This document shows, in pieces, positions 46,247-55,185 of a stretch of 64,000 bases of DNA. Source of the DNA: Methanosarcina barkeri 3. Its GTDB lineage: Archaea > Halobacteriota > Methanosarcinia > Methanosarcinales > Methanosarcinaceae. The position numbers and the translations under genes were made by a program. Position 1 is the stretch's first letter. Each line of letters opens with the position of its first letter. The DNA lies in NCBI RefSeq assembly GCF_000970305.1, contig NZ_CP009517.1:1240001-1304000 (forward strand), read 5' to 3'. The notes under the pieces are model-generated. The model searched no databases and was not told the origin of the DNA. It was given only the letters and a program-made list of their open reading frames with translations.

Positions 46247-46365
46247 ATATATCAATTATATAGTGACATCAATTATATAGTGACATCAATTATATAGTGA
46301 CATCAATTATATAGTGACATCAATTATATAGTGACATCAATTATATAGTGACATCAATTATATAG
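46247..46365. repeat. 17 bp tandem repeat, six exact copies plus one
   Basis: TGACATCAATTATATAG repeats exactly six times from 46264, preceded by one diverged copy at 46247. It ends 43 bp before the topA stop codon, on its downstream side. Confidence 0.96.
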
Positions 46366-46407
46366 TAACAGGCAAAAGCAAAAATCAGACGTCAGTGAGG
46401 ACTATTT

Positions 46408-48699
46408 TCATGCGTCCTCAGCTGTACAGTTGTCCTTGACCGTGCTGTTGCCTTCAACCGTACCGTTGCACGAAACCTGCCAGCTTTTGACCTTCTTCAC
46501 GCTGGTCTTTATTATTTTCGCGAGCTCTACGGGGTCGGCTTCTGCCAGGGCTTCCACGCTTGTAATTCCGGCTTCTTCCAGTTTTCCTGCTGTGGCTTTT
46601 CCAACGCCTTCGAGGTCCGTAATCGATTTTGGCCTTTCTTTTTTGGGCAGCTGAGCCTGTTCTTCCTGCTGGGTTTTCTGCCATTCAATGAAATTGCACT
46701 GAGGGCAGCCAAGGTCCCAGGGCCGTTTTCCTGCATTGATTATACGGATATGGTGCAGGCCGTGAGTCTCACAGACCTTGTCAGTAACTATGATCTGTCC
46801 GCTTCTGGGCAGAGGAAGGGAAAAGGTACAGTTCGGATAATTGTTGCAGCCAATAAAACGGCCTCCTCTTTTCGAGCGCCGAATTATAAGCTCGTTTCCG
46901 CAGCCTGAGCAGATGCCTATGATTTTATCTTCCCTGAGGCCTGCCTGAAGAGATTCTACGATTTTTTCCCGGTTTTTATCAAGTTCCGAGAAGACCTGCT
47001 TTAATATCTCCCGCGACTCTTCAAGAACAGTAGACTCTTTGATCTTGCCCTCAGCAATCCTGTCCATGTTTTCTTCAAGCAGCTTTGTCATGTCCGGTTT
47101 TGTAATAGTAGGGGAGTACTTCTCAAGAGTATCCATTACTGCAAAAGAAGTATTCGTAGGCTGCACAGGATTTCCGTGGATGTAAGCCCTGGAGTACAGC
47201 TTGCTGATTATCTCATGCCGTGTCGCCTTTGTTCCAAGCCCGAGCTCTTCCATAATATTAATAAGTCTTCCCTGTCCGTAACGGCCTGGAGGCTGGGTTT
47301 CTTTATCCGGCATCTCTTTGTTTGTAACCTTCAGGGAATCGCCTTCATGAAGTTCAGGGAACAGTCTGTCTTCAGGCGCATTGTAAGGATAGTACCATCT
47401 CCAGCCATGTTCTACAAGCCTTGCCCCGTTTGCCCTGAACTCTTCTCCGTTGATGTCGAGTTTCAAGCGCATAGTTTCCCACTCGCTTGGCCCGGCAAAA
47501 GTTGCAAAAAAGCGCCTGACTACAAGTTCATAAACCTTCCACTCTTCCTCTTTTAAGTCGGACTCTTTTGCAAGGGAAGCCGGAAAAATAGGCGGATGGT
47601 CGGTAGTCTCCTTTTTTCCTCGCGTAGGAATGAGTTCGGCTTTCTCAAGAAGGGACTCTGCATATTCTTTAAAGGAACCTTCTTTGAAAATCTCAATCTG
47701 CGCCCTCAGGTCAAGAGTGTCGGGATAAACCGTATTGTCGGTTCTGGGGTACGAAATATAACCATTGGTATAGAGGGCTTCAGCTATGCGCATCGCATTT
47801 GCAGGACTGAGCCCGATTGAGTTTGCTGCGCTTATGAAACCTGTGGTATTGAAAGGAGTCGGGGGCTGGTCAGTCTTTTTCCCTTTTTCAATTTCTTTTA
47901 ATTTGGCCTGTTTCCCCAGTTTCTTGAAGACTTTTGTTGCCTCCTTTTTATCCAGGAAACGGCGAGTTGAATGTTGAGCCGAGAAGGTTTCTTCTTCTGC
48001 ATTTTGGAGTTCTACATGGATCTCCCAATAAGGAGTAGGGACAAAAATATTCCTCTCTTTTTCCCTGTCAACAATAAGAGAAAGAGTTGGCGACTGTACC
48101 CTGCCCACAGAAAGAAACATCTTTCCAAGCCTGCCTGCGGCAAGAGAAATATAACGGGTAAGGGCTGCACCCCAGACCAGGTCAATGACCTGCCTGGAGT
48201 GACCTGCATCCGCAAGATTAAAATCAACATCTGTCGCGTTTGAAAATGCGGCTTCTATTGCTTTTGGGGTTATTGCACTGTAGCGCACCCGGTCAAAAGG
48301 AACATTTGGATTCACCTGTTTTATAATATTGAGAGCCTCGACTCCTATCAGTTCTCCTTCCCGATCGTAGTCAGTAGCAATTGTAACCCTGTTTGCTTCC
48401 TTTCCCAGGCTTCTAAGGGCAGTTACAATCTTCCGGTTGATAGGAGTTGTTATTATATCGGCGTCGATAAGGGTTTTAGCCTCCACTTTCTGCCAGTTGT
48501 TGTATTCTTTGGGAAAATCGATCCCTACGATATGGCCCGACAGCCCTATAACTACAGTCTCCTGCTTCTCTTCATCGGACACAATTTCATACCGGTATAC
48601 GTCTACTCCACTGACTCTATCCTTCTTCGGGTTTTTTGGAGCCAGAATTGCAGCTATCCTCCTTGCTGCTATATTTTTTTCCGTTACAATAAGGTGCAT
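46408..48699 (-). CDS. topA: DNA topoisomerase I, type IA
   Basis: 763 residues. Relaxes negative supercoils by single-strand passage. Toprim domain 1-150 with TDYDREGELIG; active Tyr Y317 in NGYISYPRTDN; AGRVQS-type SVGRVQSPTL. C-terminal part has a four-Cys zinc finger (CSGCGNELIIRR...CNNYPNC), a second Cys/His element (CETHGLHHI...CPQCNF), and a helix-hairpin-helix (DLEGVGKATAGKLEEAGITS) that should bind DNA. The last 20 residues are a Thr/Asn/Asp-rich tail with near-repeats VEGNSTVKDN. GGAGTTTTAA precedes ATG 48699. Confidence 0.96.
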   Translation of the reverse strand: MHLIVTEKNIAARRIAAILAPKNPKKDRVSGVDVYRYEIVSDEEKQETVVIGLSGHIVGIDFPKEYNNWQKVEAKTLIDADIITTPINRKIVTALRSLGKEANRVTIATDYDREGELIGVEALNIIKQVNPNVPFDRVRYSAITPKAIEAAFSNATDVDFNLADAGHSRQVIDLVWGAALTRYISLAAGRLGKMFLSVGRVQSPTLSLIVDREKERNIFVPTPYWEIHVELQNAEEETFSAQHSTRRFLDKKEATKVFKKLGKQAKLKEIEKGKKTDQPPTPFNTTGFISAANSIGLSPANAMRIAEALYTNGYISYPRTDNTVYPDTLDLRAQIEIFKEGSFKEYAESLLEKAELIPTRGKKETTDHPPIFPASLAKESDLKEEEWKVYELVVRRFFATFAGPSEWETMRLKLDINGEEFRANGARLVEHGWRWYYPYNAPEDRLFPELHEGDSLKVTNKEMPDKETQPPGRYGQGRLINIMEELGLGTKATRHEIISKLYSRAYIHGNPVQPTNTSFAVMDTLEKYSPTITKPDMTKLLEENMDRIAEGKIKESTVLEESREILKQVFSELDKNREKIVESLQAGLREDKIIGICSGCGNELIIRRSKRGGRFIGCNNYPNCTFSLPLPRSGQIIVTDKVCETHGLHHIRIINAGKRPWDLGCPQCNFIEWQKTQQEEQAQLPKKERPKSITDLEGVGKATAGKLEEAGITSVEALAEADPVELAKIIKTSVKKVKSWQVSCNGTVEGNSTVKDNCTAEDA

Positions 48700-48969
48700 T
48701 TAAAACTCCGGCATAATTTTTTAAATATTATGGAGGAATACTAGCGTACCCCAAAACTCCTTCCAGTCTGAGACAAAGCCTGCCTCCTAATCCTAATTCT
48801 TTGAAGTTTCCTTTTCCAATATATATTTTTGGATTAAATCTTAAAATACGCTGTCATCCGTAACTAAAATTAGGCTTAAAGCTCTTCACATGCCCTTTCA
48901 GGAGACTTCATACACCCGTTAAACTTTTCTACTCATCTGTTCATTTTCCTCTTCACAAATTCTCCGTTG

Positions 48970-49077
48970 GATACGATTTTCTGTGAGATATACGATTTTC
49001 TATGAGATACCATTCTCTGTGGATACCATTCTCTGTGGATACCATTCTCAGGATACATTTCTCTAGGATACATTTCC
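48970..49077. repeat. Degenerate short tandem repeats (GGATACCATTCTCTGT type)
   Basis: Units GATACGATTTTCTGTGA, GGATACCATTCTCTGT and GGATACATTTCTCTA follow one another six times with gradual change, in the gap between topA and the LOG-like gene. Confidence 0.75.
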
Positions 49078-49136
49078 GGTTGATTTTTCAATATTTTAAG
49101 CTTTTCAAGTTTTTCTGAGTTGATTTTTAGCTGTTT

Positions 49137-49652
49137 TTAGTATTTTTCCTTAATACTTTCCTTTAAGGACTTTTTCTCTTCAGTCAGCTTGAAAGCAAGT
49201 TCTACGGCTTCTTCCGGACTTTCTACTCTATGAACGCCTTCGATTTTCCAGCCTGGTTCAAGCACGACTACAGGTTTTCCCATCTTCAGACCAAGAGCTA
49301 TCTCCGAAAGTGTTCCATATTCTCCGTTAACTGCAATTAATGCATCCGATGACTGCGCTATAAGAACATTTCTGGCATGCCCCATTCCGCTAACGACTGC
49401 AATATCTATCCAGAGATTTGCTTCTTCTCTTAGGGTTCCGGGCAAAATTCCCAGGGTTATTCCTCCTTCTTTCTTTGCTCCGCATGCAGCAGCCTCCATA
49501 ACTCCGCCCAGACCTCCGCAGAGCAGAACAGCCCCTCTTTTTGCTATCTCTCTTCCCACCCTTTCTGCAAGAGCCCTGACCTCGATGCCGCAAGTACCTG
49601 CACCTATGACTCCTATCTGTTTTCTGGCCTCTGCTTTTACCGGTGTTTTCAT
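49137..49652 (-). CDS. LOG-like Rossmann-fold nucleotide-binding protein (TIGR00725 type)
   Basis: 171 residues. IGVIGAGTCGIEVRALAERV, LLCGGLGGVMEAAACGAK and VNGEYGTLSEIALGLKMGK follow the LOG/lysine-decarboxylase-like fold; the last is a variant of the PGGxGTxxE motif with NGEYGT, as in the TIGR00725 group. Proteins of this group bind nucleotides or molybdopterin-type ligands; activity here is not known. Upstream of tsr3's 3' side across a repeat region. Confidence 0.8.
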   Translation of the reverse strand: MKTPVKAEARKQIGVIGAGTCGIEVRALAERVGREIAKRGAVLLCGGLGGVMEAAACGAKKEGGITLGILPGTLREEANLWIDIAVVSGMGHARNVLIAQSSDALIAVNGEYGTLSEIALGLKMGKPVVVLEPGWKIEGVHRVESPEEAVELAFKLTEEKKSLKESIKEKY

Positions 49653-49802
49653 TGCACAAACATCCTATTTTTCATATTAAGTCTTTTGTGAATGTTTTTT
49701 TCGAGTAAGCCTTAATTGCTAATTTTTGGAAGTAATTAGAGACAATAGACAGTCAAAAATGATGAAAAGTGAAAATTAAGAGATTCTGGACAGTGAATAT
49801 CA

Positions 49803-49922
49803 GAGCTAATGGACAATGAATAGTCAGAGCTAATCGACAACGAATGGTCAGAAGTAATGGACAACGAACAGTCAGAGCTAATCGACAACGAATAGTTAGA
49901 GATAGTAGATAATAGAGAATTA
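49803..49922. repeat. 24 bp tandem repeat, five copies
   Basis: GAGCTAATGGACAATGAATA and variants recur every 24 bp from 49803; the last copy runs into the stop of tsr3. Weaker related units extend back to 49740. As 24 is a multiple of 3 the array stays open antisense (SLSISSDY repeats) but I do not consider that coding. Confidence 0.88.
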
Positions 49923-50441
49923 AATGTAGTGACTCTGAATTTCCACGATCTCAGTACTGTTCTTTGCGGTTGCGTACTCTTCAAGAGGTTCCTGATTGAG
50001 TTCAAGAAAGCTGTGCCCCCAGTTAAACTTGGAGAGGACTTTTTCAGCCTGTTCTTTGTGCCCCAGAATGTATAGAGCTGCTGCAAAAGCTTCAGCTGAA
50101 TTGAGTTTGAAGGGCCTTCCGAAATTAACAGGATTGCCTGCAAGTAAATAAGGAAGGGCCCTGTGCTCAAGGTTTAATTTAGTAAGTTCTGGAAAAACCC
50201 TTTCTACTTCTTCCCAGGAACAATCGAGTACGATGATCCCTTTTTTGTAATTGTCGGCAGGAGAGAGAGCTTTTTCTGCAGTAGGATCAAGAAGGATTGC
50301 TGACCTTGGCAGCCTTGATATCCTGTCATAAAGGCGAGCAAGGTCAAAGCGAGCCAATTTCCTTCCGGTGCACTTTTTCGGGTCACACTGCCCGGCATGG
50401 TATATGTAAAGGGGAATATCCCGTTGATCTGTTGGATTCAT
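49920..50441 (-). CDS. tsr3: Tsr3-type rRNA aminocarboxypropyltransferase (DUF367)
   Basis: 173 residues. Transfers the aminocarboxypropyl group of SAM to a modified uridine of small-subunit rRNA. Family segments: [19 protein letters not shown] at the N-terminus, [29 protein letters not shown] and [20 protein letters not shown] with [13 protein letters not shown]. Normal length. GAGGATAAGTA before ATG 50441. Ends inside the edge of a tandem repeat. Confidence 0.92.
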   Translation of the reverse strand: MNPTDQRDIPLYIYHAGQCDPKKCTGRKLARFDLARLYDRISRLPRSAILLDPTAEKALSPADNYKKGIIVLDCSWEEVERVFPELTKLNLEHRALPYLLAGNPVNFGRPFKLNSAEAFAAALYILGHKEQAEKVLSKFNWGHSFLELNQEPLEEYATAKNSTEIVEIQSHYI

Positions 50442-50485
50442 TACTTATCCTCTGGATGATGGGATCCTATTTAAACAGCTTCCTT

Positions 50486-50630
50486 ATTTACCTGTTTCTT
50501 TGTCTACTTGCTTCCTTATTTACCTGTTTCTTTGTTTACTTGCTTCCTTATTTACCTGCTTCCTTGTTTACCTGCTTCTTTGTTCACTTGATTCCTTTTT
50601 TCCTGCTTCCTTGTTTACCTATTATTCTCT
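50486..50630. repeat. Degenerate tandem repeats upstream of tsr3
   Basis: TTTACCTGTTTCTTTG and TTTACTTGCTTCCTTA units alternate about eight times. The rest of the gap to 50932 is AT-rich and should hold the divergent promoters. Confidence 0.8.
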
Positions 50631-50932
50631 TTTATTTCCGTTTTTAGATATTGTTATTAAACACTTACTTTTAACTAAAAAGTTTTTTAAGAATTAATAA
50701 TAAGTTAATTTATATTTAATAGATCATATATAATTACACATACCACTACTTTGTCTGTGGTCAAGTGTGTGAAAGGAGAAGGCTACACTCTCTTTAACTC
50801 TGGCTATTCCTGAGTGTAAATAGGTCATCCAGAAACATCAAAGCCTCTCAGGATAATGATACTTCCTTATCTGTGTTTACATCTATATTGTGGCCACAAA
50901 AAGTAGGGTTGAAGAACTAAATATTTGGGGAA

Positions 50933-51511
50933 ATGGACTATATGGAACAACCAGCTGATATTACGGAACAATCGATTGAATCTGATTATGAGATCGGGTA
51001 TGAAATACTGCAGGTACCCTGGTGGGTAGTTCTTCTGGAAGGGATCATTGCCATCCTTGTAGGCTTATTCCTCTTATACAGGCCTGCAGCGACCACTATC
51101 TTTCTTGTACAGATTCTTGGTATTTTCTGGCTAGCAGAAGGAATTCTTTCTGTCATAGGAGCGTTTATATTTTCGGGGAATAGGGTATGGAAATTGCTTT
51201 CGGGTATCCTGAGTATTATTGCAGGAGTTGTTATACTAACGTACCCAATCTACAGTCCTTTCATAGTCCTTACACTATTTGTTATTTTCATAGGAGTATG
51301 GGCTATTATCAATGGGATAGTGAAAATTGCCCTGGCGCTTAAAGGAGGAGGATGGGGAATAGGAATAATCGGTATTCTTACCGTAATTTTAGGTCTGCTT
51401 CTTCTAACCAATTCTCTGGTGGGAGCCCTGTTTTTGCCATGGATATTCGGCTTTTTCCTTATTATCGGGGGAATCGGGTCACTTATCTGGGGACTAAGAA
51501 TGAGAACCTGA
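50933..51511 (+). CDS. HdeD-family (DUF308) membrane protein
   Basis: 192 residues with six predicted helices in three hairpins (VVLLEGIIAILVGLFLLY; ILGIFWLAEGILSVIGAFIF; LLSGILSIIAGVVILTYP; FVIFIGVWAIINGIVKIALA; and two more). The repeated G-I---GI--L--P pattern is that of HdeD/DUF308. E. coli HdeD is tied to acid resistance; role here unknown. ATG 50933 is close behind TTTGGGGAA, with ATG 50942 as alternative. Probably co-transcribed with 51544, 32 bp downstream. Confidence 0.87.
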   Translation: MDYMEQPADITEQSIESDYEIGYEILQVPWWVVLLEGIIAILVGLFLLYRPAATTIFLVQILGIFWLAEGILSVIGAFIFSGNRVWKLLSGILSIIAGVVILTYPIYSPFIVLTLFVIFIGVWAIINGIVKIALALKGGGWGIGIIGILTVILGLLLLTNSLVGALFLPWIFGFFLIIGGIGSLIWGLRMRT

Positions 51512-51543
51512 CATAGAGCTATCACAGAACAGGAAGGGGAAAT

Positions 51544-51930
51544 TTGAGTATGGAAAGACCTATTGGTGTCACTATACTGGCCTTTGTAGCTATTGTTCTG
51601 GCATTTTTAAACGCTATTGTAATGCTTCGATTTCTCGGCTTTTTGCCTTTTTTAGGGGTAATTGAAGGCCGTATTTTCAGTCTCTGGTATGCATTACTTT
51701 ATGGCCTGCTCGCCTACATATGGGCATGGCTGGCTCAAATGCTCTGGCAGGTTGACAAGGAAGCCTGGATGTTTCTGGCCGTCATTACGATATTCAACCT
51801 GTGCATCGATTTTGTGTTACTGGTCACAGGAGGTACATGGTATGATGTAAATTTGTCAGTTATTGTGAATGCCCTTGTTCTTATCTATATCATGCTGCCG
51901 GGTGTAAGGGGGGCATTTAGAACAGATTAA
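51544..51930 (+). CDS. Small membrane protein, four helices
   Basis: 128 residues: ERPIGVTILAFVAIVLAFLN, GRIFSLWYALLYGLLAYIWA, EAWMFLAVITIFNLCIDFVL and VIVNALVLIYIMLPGVRG. The RPIGVTIL start is seen in several archaeal small membrane protein families, none characterised to my knowledge. TTG 51544 follows GAAGGGGAAAT; ATG 51550 is the alternative. Likely second gene of an operon with the HdeD-like protein. Confidence 0.75.
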   Translation: MSMERPIGVTILAFVAIVLAFLNAIVMLRFLGFLPFLGVIEGRIFSLWYALLYGLLAYIWAWLAQMLWQVDKEAWMFLAVITIFNLCIDFVLLVTGGTWYDVNLSVIVNALVLIYIMLPGVRGAFRTD

Positions 51931-52205
51931 CGAGCGAAGATGCAGGTGGCAGAGATATTATTCTTAAGTATATTATTAAGTAATGAAAAAATTCACGCCT
52001 TCCTGCTCCTTCTTTAATTTCTGGGTTTCCTGTATGGAAACAGAATGATGTGAGCTTGAATACCTTTTTCTCTTTTTGACCCGCTTTGTTCGAGGTAAAG
52101 ACCTGTTTATCCAGTTCCCTGATAGATATATTAAAAGACAGAATCTTTCTGTCAATTAAAACCCTTAAGTCCTTTTGTCAGGAAAATAATAATCATAGAA
52201 TAATC

Positions 52206-52396
52206 GTAAGAATAATAGTAACAATAACAGTAACAATAACAGTAACAATAACAGTAACAATAACAGTAACAATAATAGTAACAATAACAGTAACAATAAC
52301 AGTAACAATAACAGTAACAATAACAGTAACAATAATAGTAACAATAATAGTAACAATAACAGTAACAATAATAGTAACAATAATAGTAACAATAAT
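52206..52396. repeat. 12 bp microsatellite-like array (AATAACAGTAAC), about 190 bp
   Basis: Units alternate between AATAACAGTAAC and AATAATAGTAAC with almost no other change. All six frames stay open, which creates long spurious ORFs (Thr/Val/Ile or poly-Leu). It ends about 55 bp before the start of the winged-helix protein at 52452 and lies upstream of its TATA box. Confidence 0.95.
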
Positions 52397-52414
52397 TATA
52401 ACAATATTGAGAAT

Positions 52415-52424
52415 GAAAAAGTAT
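52415..52424 (+). promoter_or_regulatory. TATA-like box before the winged-helix gene
   Basis: AAGTATATAT, 27-36 bp upstream of ATG 52452 and directly after the repeat array. If used, the transcript would be leaderless or nearly so; no Shine-Dalgarno site is present. Confidence 0.4.
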
Positions 52425-52451
52425 ATATTAACAGTTTTTGCAGTAGAAATA

Positions 52452-52721
52452 ATGAGATCTAACCTGATCACAATTCTTTTGTCCTCCGAAAAAAGAACCG
52501 ATCTTCTTCTTCTGCTCAAAGAAAAGCCCCGAACAATTGAAGAGATTAATAATGAGCTTGATACAAACTCGGTTGCGATTCTCCCCCAGCTTAAAAAACT
52601 AAAAGAAAATGGGCTCGTGGTTCAGGAGGAAAAGATATATGAGCTTTCCCTTCTCGGAAAAATTATTGTCCGAAAAATGGAGTCTCTTGTAAAGGCTTTA
52701 AGGCAGCTTGAGGAAAACTAA
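52452..52721 (+). CDS. Winged-helix DNA-binding domain protein, truncated COG4742-type regulator
   Basis: 89 residues: LLSSEKRTDLLLLLKEKPRT, IEEINNELDTNSVAILPQLK, KLKENGLVVQEEKIYELSLL. This is the N-terminal winged helix of the Methanosarcina regulators that normally continue with a DUF1724 domain to about 260 residues. Here a clean TAA follows at 52721 and nothing downstream resembles DUF1724, so it is a DNA-binding domain alone: a truncation, or a natural small repressor. ATG 52452 chosen from domain alignment and TATA spacing; the frame is open further up only because of the repeat. Confidence 0.72.
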   Translation: MRSNLITILLSSEKRTDLLLLLKEKPRTIEEINNELDTNSVAILPQLKKLKENGLVVQEEKIYELSLLGKIIVRKMESLVKALRQLEEN

Positions 52722-53581
52722 AATTAGAACCACTGTATTGGATAGAAGATAAGATCGAAGATTAGATGCCTGTAAACCTGATGAGGGCAATAGATAAAAA
52801 GCTAGTTTCAAAATTACATCCATTTATGCTTTTGACCAAAACCAGATATCCCATTTAGTTATGTTGATCTTGATTTTCTACTTAGAAATATTGATCCGGA
52901 GGGATTGAAGATAGTTTCGAAACAAACTCAAATAAAAAATGCGAGAATTTTTTGTGTACTTCTTACATAACAGTTAATTTTAAAGAGGACTTCGATAAAC
53001 CTCACTTTTTGGCTACCTGCTTATAAAGGATATATAAATGATTTGTTGAAATCAGAGGTTTATCGAAATTCTCTAAAAGTTGTTTTCTTTAAAATAAGTT
53101 TTCTGCTCTTATAGTAAATGCATAAAGAAATAAGTTGACTTTATAATTTTGCAATTTTTTCATACATTAGTGTAATCAAAATTTACTGTATTCTTTTAAA
53201 CTGCTTATTTAAAGAAAATAAGTTAATTTTACCCCAATATGAGATAGTTAAATTATAACAGATATAAAAAATATCCATATAAATACAATATTTAATATAT
53301 TTAAAAAAAGAAATATTTTTCTCAAAATAAGTAACAATAATGAAGATCTTTTCTTATATGAGACTGAAATAATTTGTTTGCCAAAAGAGAGTTATTTCTA
53401 GGTATGTTAAAAACTATATGAGAACTATTAACATTTAAAAACATGTTATAAATATATTTAATCAGAATCGACTTTGTTTATAATCAGAAAATTATAGAAG
53501 CACGTGAAGTAAAAATCGTGTTAAAACTTTTGGAGATAATTTTCTGATAAGTTCGTAATAACAAGCTGAGGTATTTAATTT
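52722..53581. other. Gene-poor gap containing a probable MITE
   Basis: AT-rich. A frame at about 52834-52970 ends SYVDLDFLLRNIDPEGLKIV and a few more codons, protein-like but startless, perhaps a relic. The inverted-repeat element at 52985-53073 is listed separately. Confidence 0.4.
52985..53073. mobile_element. 89 bp miniature inverted-repeat element (MITE-like) with TAAA target duplication
   Basis: Left end GAGGACTTCGATAAACCTC and right end GAGGTTTATCGAAATTCTC are inverted repeats with 17 of 19 positions matching. Both ends are flanked directly by TAAA (52981-52984 and 53074-53077), as expected for a 4 bp target-site duplication. The 51 bp interior is AT-rich and non-coding. Would be mobilised by a transposase elsewhere in the genome. 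Confidence 0.75.
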
Positions 53582-54655
53582 TTATATTATATAATCCTTA
53601 AACCATATCGTAAATTCTGTTCCATTATTTCTTTTAAGCTCTATACAACCGTCTATTTGTTCGACTAAAATATTTACAAGTTGAAGTCCAAGAGAATCTG
53701 TGTTCTTGAAGTCAATTTCCCTGGGAAAGCCCTTTCCATTATCTTTTATTATAAGTATAAACGGTAGATCTTCTATATTTTGACATTCAAAGTCCGTCCT
53801 GAAATCCCTGGATTTTTCGAGATACTGCTTGTAATTTTCATTCCTGCAAAGAATGATGCTAATTTCTCCTTTGCTTTCGTCCACAAAGGCATACTTCAGA
53901 GCATTAGAAATAAGTTCGGTAACAATATTCCCAAGGGGAATTGCAGTATCCATGTTTAAACTAACTTGTTCAAGGTTCAGCTTCAGGGAAATATTGTTAT
54001 TTTTTATGTTATATGAATCAAAAAGATATGTAGCCAGATTTGTGAGATACGCAGAGAAATCAAGAATTTGGGCAGTTGAGTCTGTGGATCTATAGAGTTC
54101 TTCATGAATAAGAGCCATCGAAGCTACACGATTCTTACTTTCCTTAAAAGCTTCTAGGACTTTTGAAGTATCGCAAACAGTATTTTCAACTAAATTTTCC
54201 GCTTGCAAATCGAGAAGTGATGAAATAACCTGCAAGTTGTTTTTTATCCTGTGATGAATTTCTTTTTTTTGTGCTTCTTCAAATTTCATCTTGCTCTCTT
54301 GAGCTTTTTTCTGTTCATTGATGTCATAGACAAAACTATGGAAGACACCTTGATATTTCTGATTTTCAGGAACAACATGTATAATTTCCTTGACCCATCT
54401 GGTTTCTCCGTCCTTTCTTCGTATCTGATATTCGATTTCTGCATAAATATTGGGGTTCAACTTAACCCACTTTATATGTTCAAGAACCAACGGCTGGTAC
54501 TCAGGTATAACCAGATCAATCCACTTCAGGTTCATTGAGTCAAAATCATCCTTAGCATAGCCAGTAATTTCTTCCACAGCTCCGTCTATATACATCGGAG
54601 CAAGATTATCATCAAGCCAGAGCCCAATGGATTTCCTAATATTTTTCATGAACAC
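53582..54655 (-). CDS. Histidine kinase (PAS, HisKA_2, HATPase), C-terminal part of a frameshifted gene
   Basis: 357 residues. PAS/PAC module 8-120 (PMYIDGAVEEITGYAKDD, YQIRRKDGETRWVKE), then HisKA_2 phosphoacceptor IHHRIKNNLQVISSLLDLQ, and a HATPase domain with N box LISNALKYAF, DNGKGFP and SLGLQLVNILV. GTG 54655 has no ribosome site, and the same frame stays open upstream to about 54829 with plausible sequence (FLRDELGHIYGKLGVNKEIS). A run of eight G/C there separates it from the frame at 54805-55185, so both likely belong to one gene. Cytoplasmic or membrane-tethered depending on that junction. Confidence 0.88.
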   Translation of the reverse strand: MFMKNIRKSIGLWLDDNLAPMYIDGAVEEITGYAKDDFDSMNLKWIDLVIPEYQPLVLEHIKWVKLNPNIYAEIEYQIRRKDGETRWVKEIIHVVPENQKYQGVFHSFVYDINEQKKAQESKMKFEEAQKKEIHHRIKNNLQVISSLLDLQAENLVENTVCDTSKVLEAFKESKNRVASMALIHEELYRSTDSTAQILDFSAYLTNLATYLFDSYNIKNNNISLKLNLEQVSLNMDTAIPLGNIVTELISNALKYAFVDESKGEISIILCRNENYKQYLEKSRDFRTDFECQNIEDLPFILIIKDNGKGFPREIDFKNTDSLGLQLVNILVEQIDGCIELKRNNGTEFTIWFKDYII

Positions 54656-54804
54656 ATTATAACTTTCTATGTCCCTCTCCAGATCTTCTTCTGAGCGTTT
54701 CCCTCTAGCTGGTTCATTCTTGAGTAATTCCTCTTGAGAGATTTCTTTATTTACTCCAAGCTTCCCGTAGATGTGCCCTAATTCATCTCTAAGGAAAAGA
54801 GAGG

Positions 54805-55185
54805 TTAATGTTGAAGCAATGCCCCCCCCTCTTCTTTATTTTCATTGAACTGTTTACCGATATACTTTTTAGTTTTTTCTTCCTTTATTCTTAACAGTCT
54901 GTCATGTATATTTGACGCATCTTCGGCAATTTCCTCTAGTCCTATTCTCAACAGCTTATCATGTAGTTTTAAGGCATCTCCCACAGTTTCTTCAAACTCT
55001 TCACGTTTGTTTAAAATATCAACTAAATTCTTTTTTCTATTCACCAAACCACTAAACCCCTTTAATAGCTTCGTATAAATCCTGAAATCTAAAATTATTA
55101 AAAATGTTTTAATAAAACGTTTCTTCAATTTTCTACCACAAAAATAGAGAAGCAAATAAATTATGTGCGCAAATAAAAATAGCAA
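54805..55185 (-). CDS. N-terminal membrane/coiled-coil part of the frameshifted kinase
   Basis: 126 codons. A hydrophobic start (MLFLFAHIIYLLLYFCGRKL) is followed by charged helical sequence with two similar segments, LKLHDKLLRIGLEEIAED and ASNIHDRLLRIKEEKTKK, suggesting a coiled coil. It reads through KQFNENKEEGG at the G8 tract, then stops after five codons (ALLQH). With one more G it would continue directly into the kinase frame. Best seen as the 5' half of a split sensor kinase gene. Confidence 0.6.
   Translation of the reverse strand: MLFLFAHIIYLLLYFCGRKLKKRFIKTFLIILDFRIYTKLLKGFSGLVNRKKNLVDILNKREEFEETVGDALKLHDKLLRIGLEEIAEDASNIHDRLLRIKEEKTKKYIGKQFNENKEEGGALLQH
54822..54829 (-). other. 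G8 homopolymer at the kinase frame break
   Basis: Eight C on the + strand (G on the coding strand) at the exact point where the upstream frame must shift to enter the kinase frame. Nine G would restore one continuous gene. Fits slipped-strand phase variation, frameshifting, or a base-calling error. Confidence 0.7.

Noticed and set aside
49736-50170. 144-codon minus frame with SLSISSDY repeats
   Set aside because: Produced by the 24 bp tandem repeat and overlapping tsr3 in another frame.
52165-52392. Long poly-leucine frame on the minus strand
   Set aside because: It is entirely the antisense of the 12 bp repeat array; every frame is open there and no start signal or domain exists.
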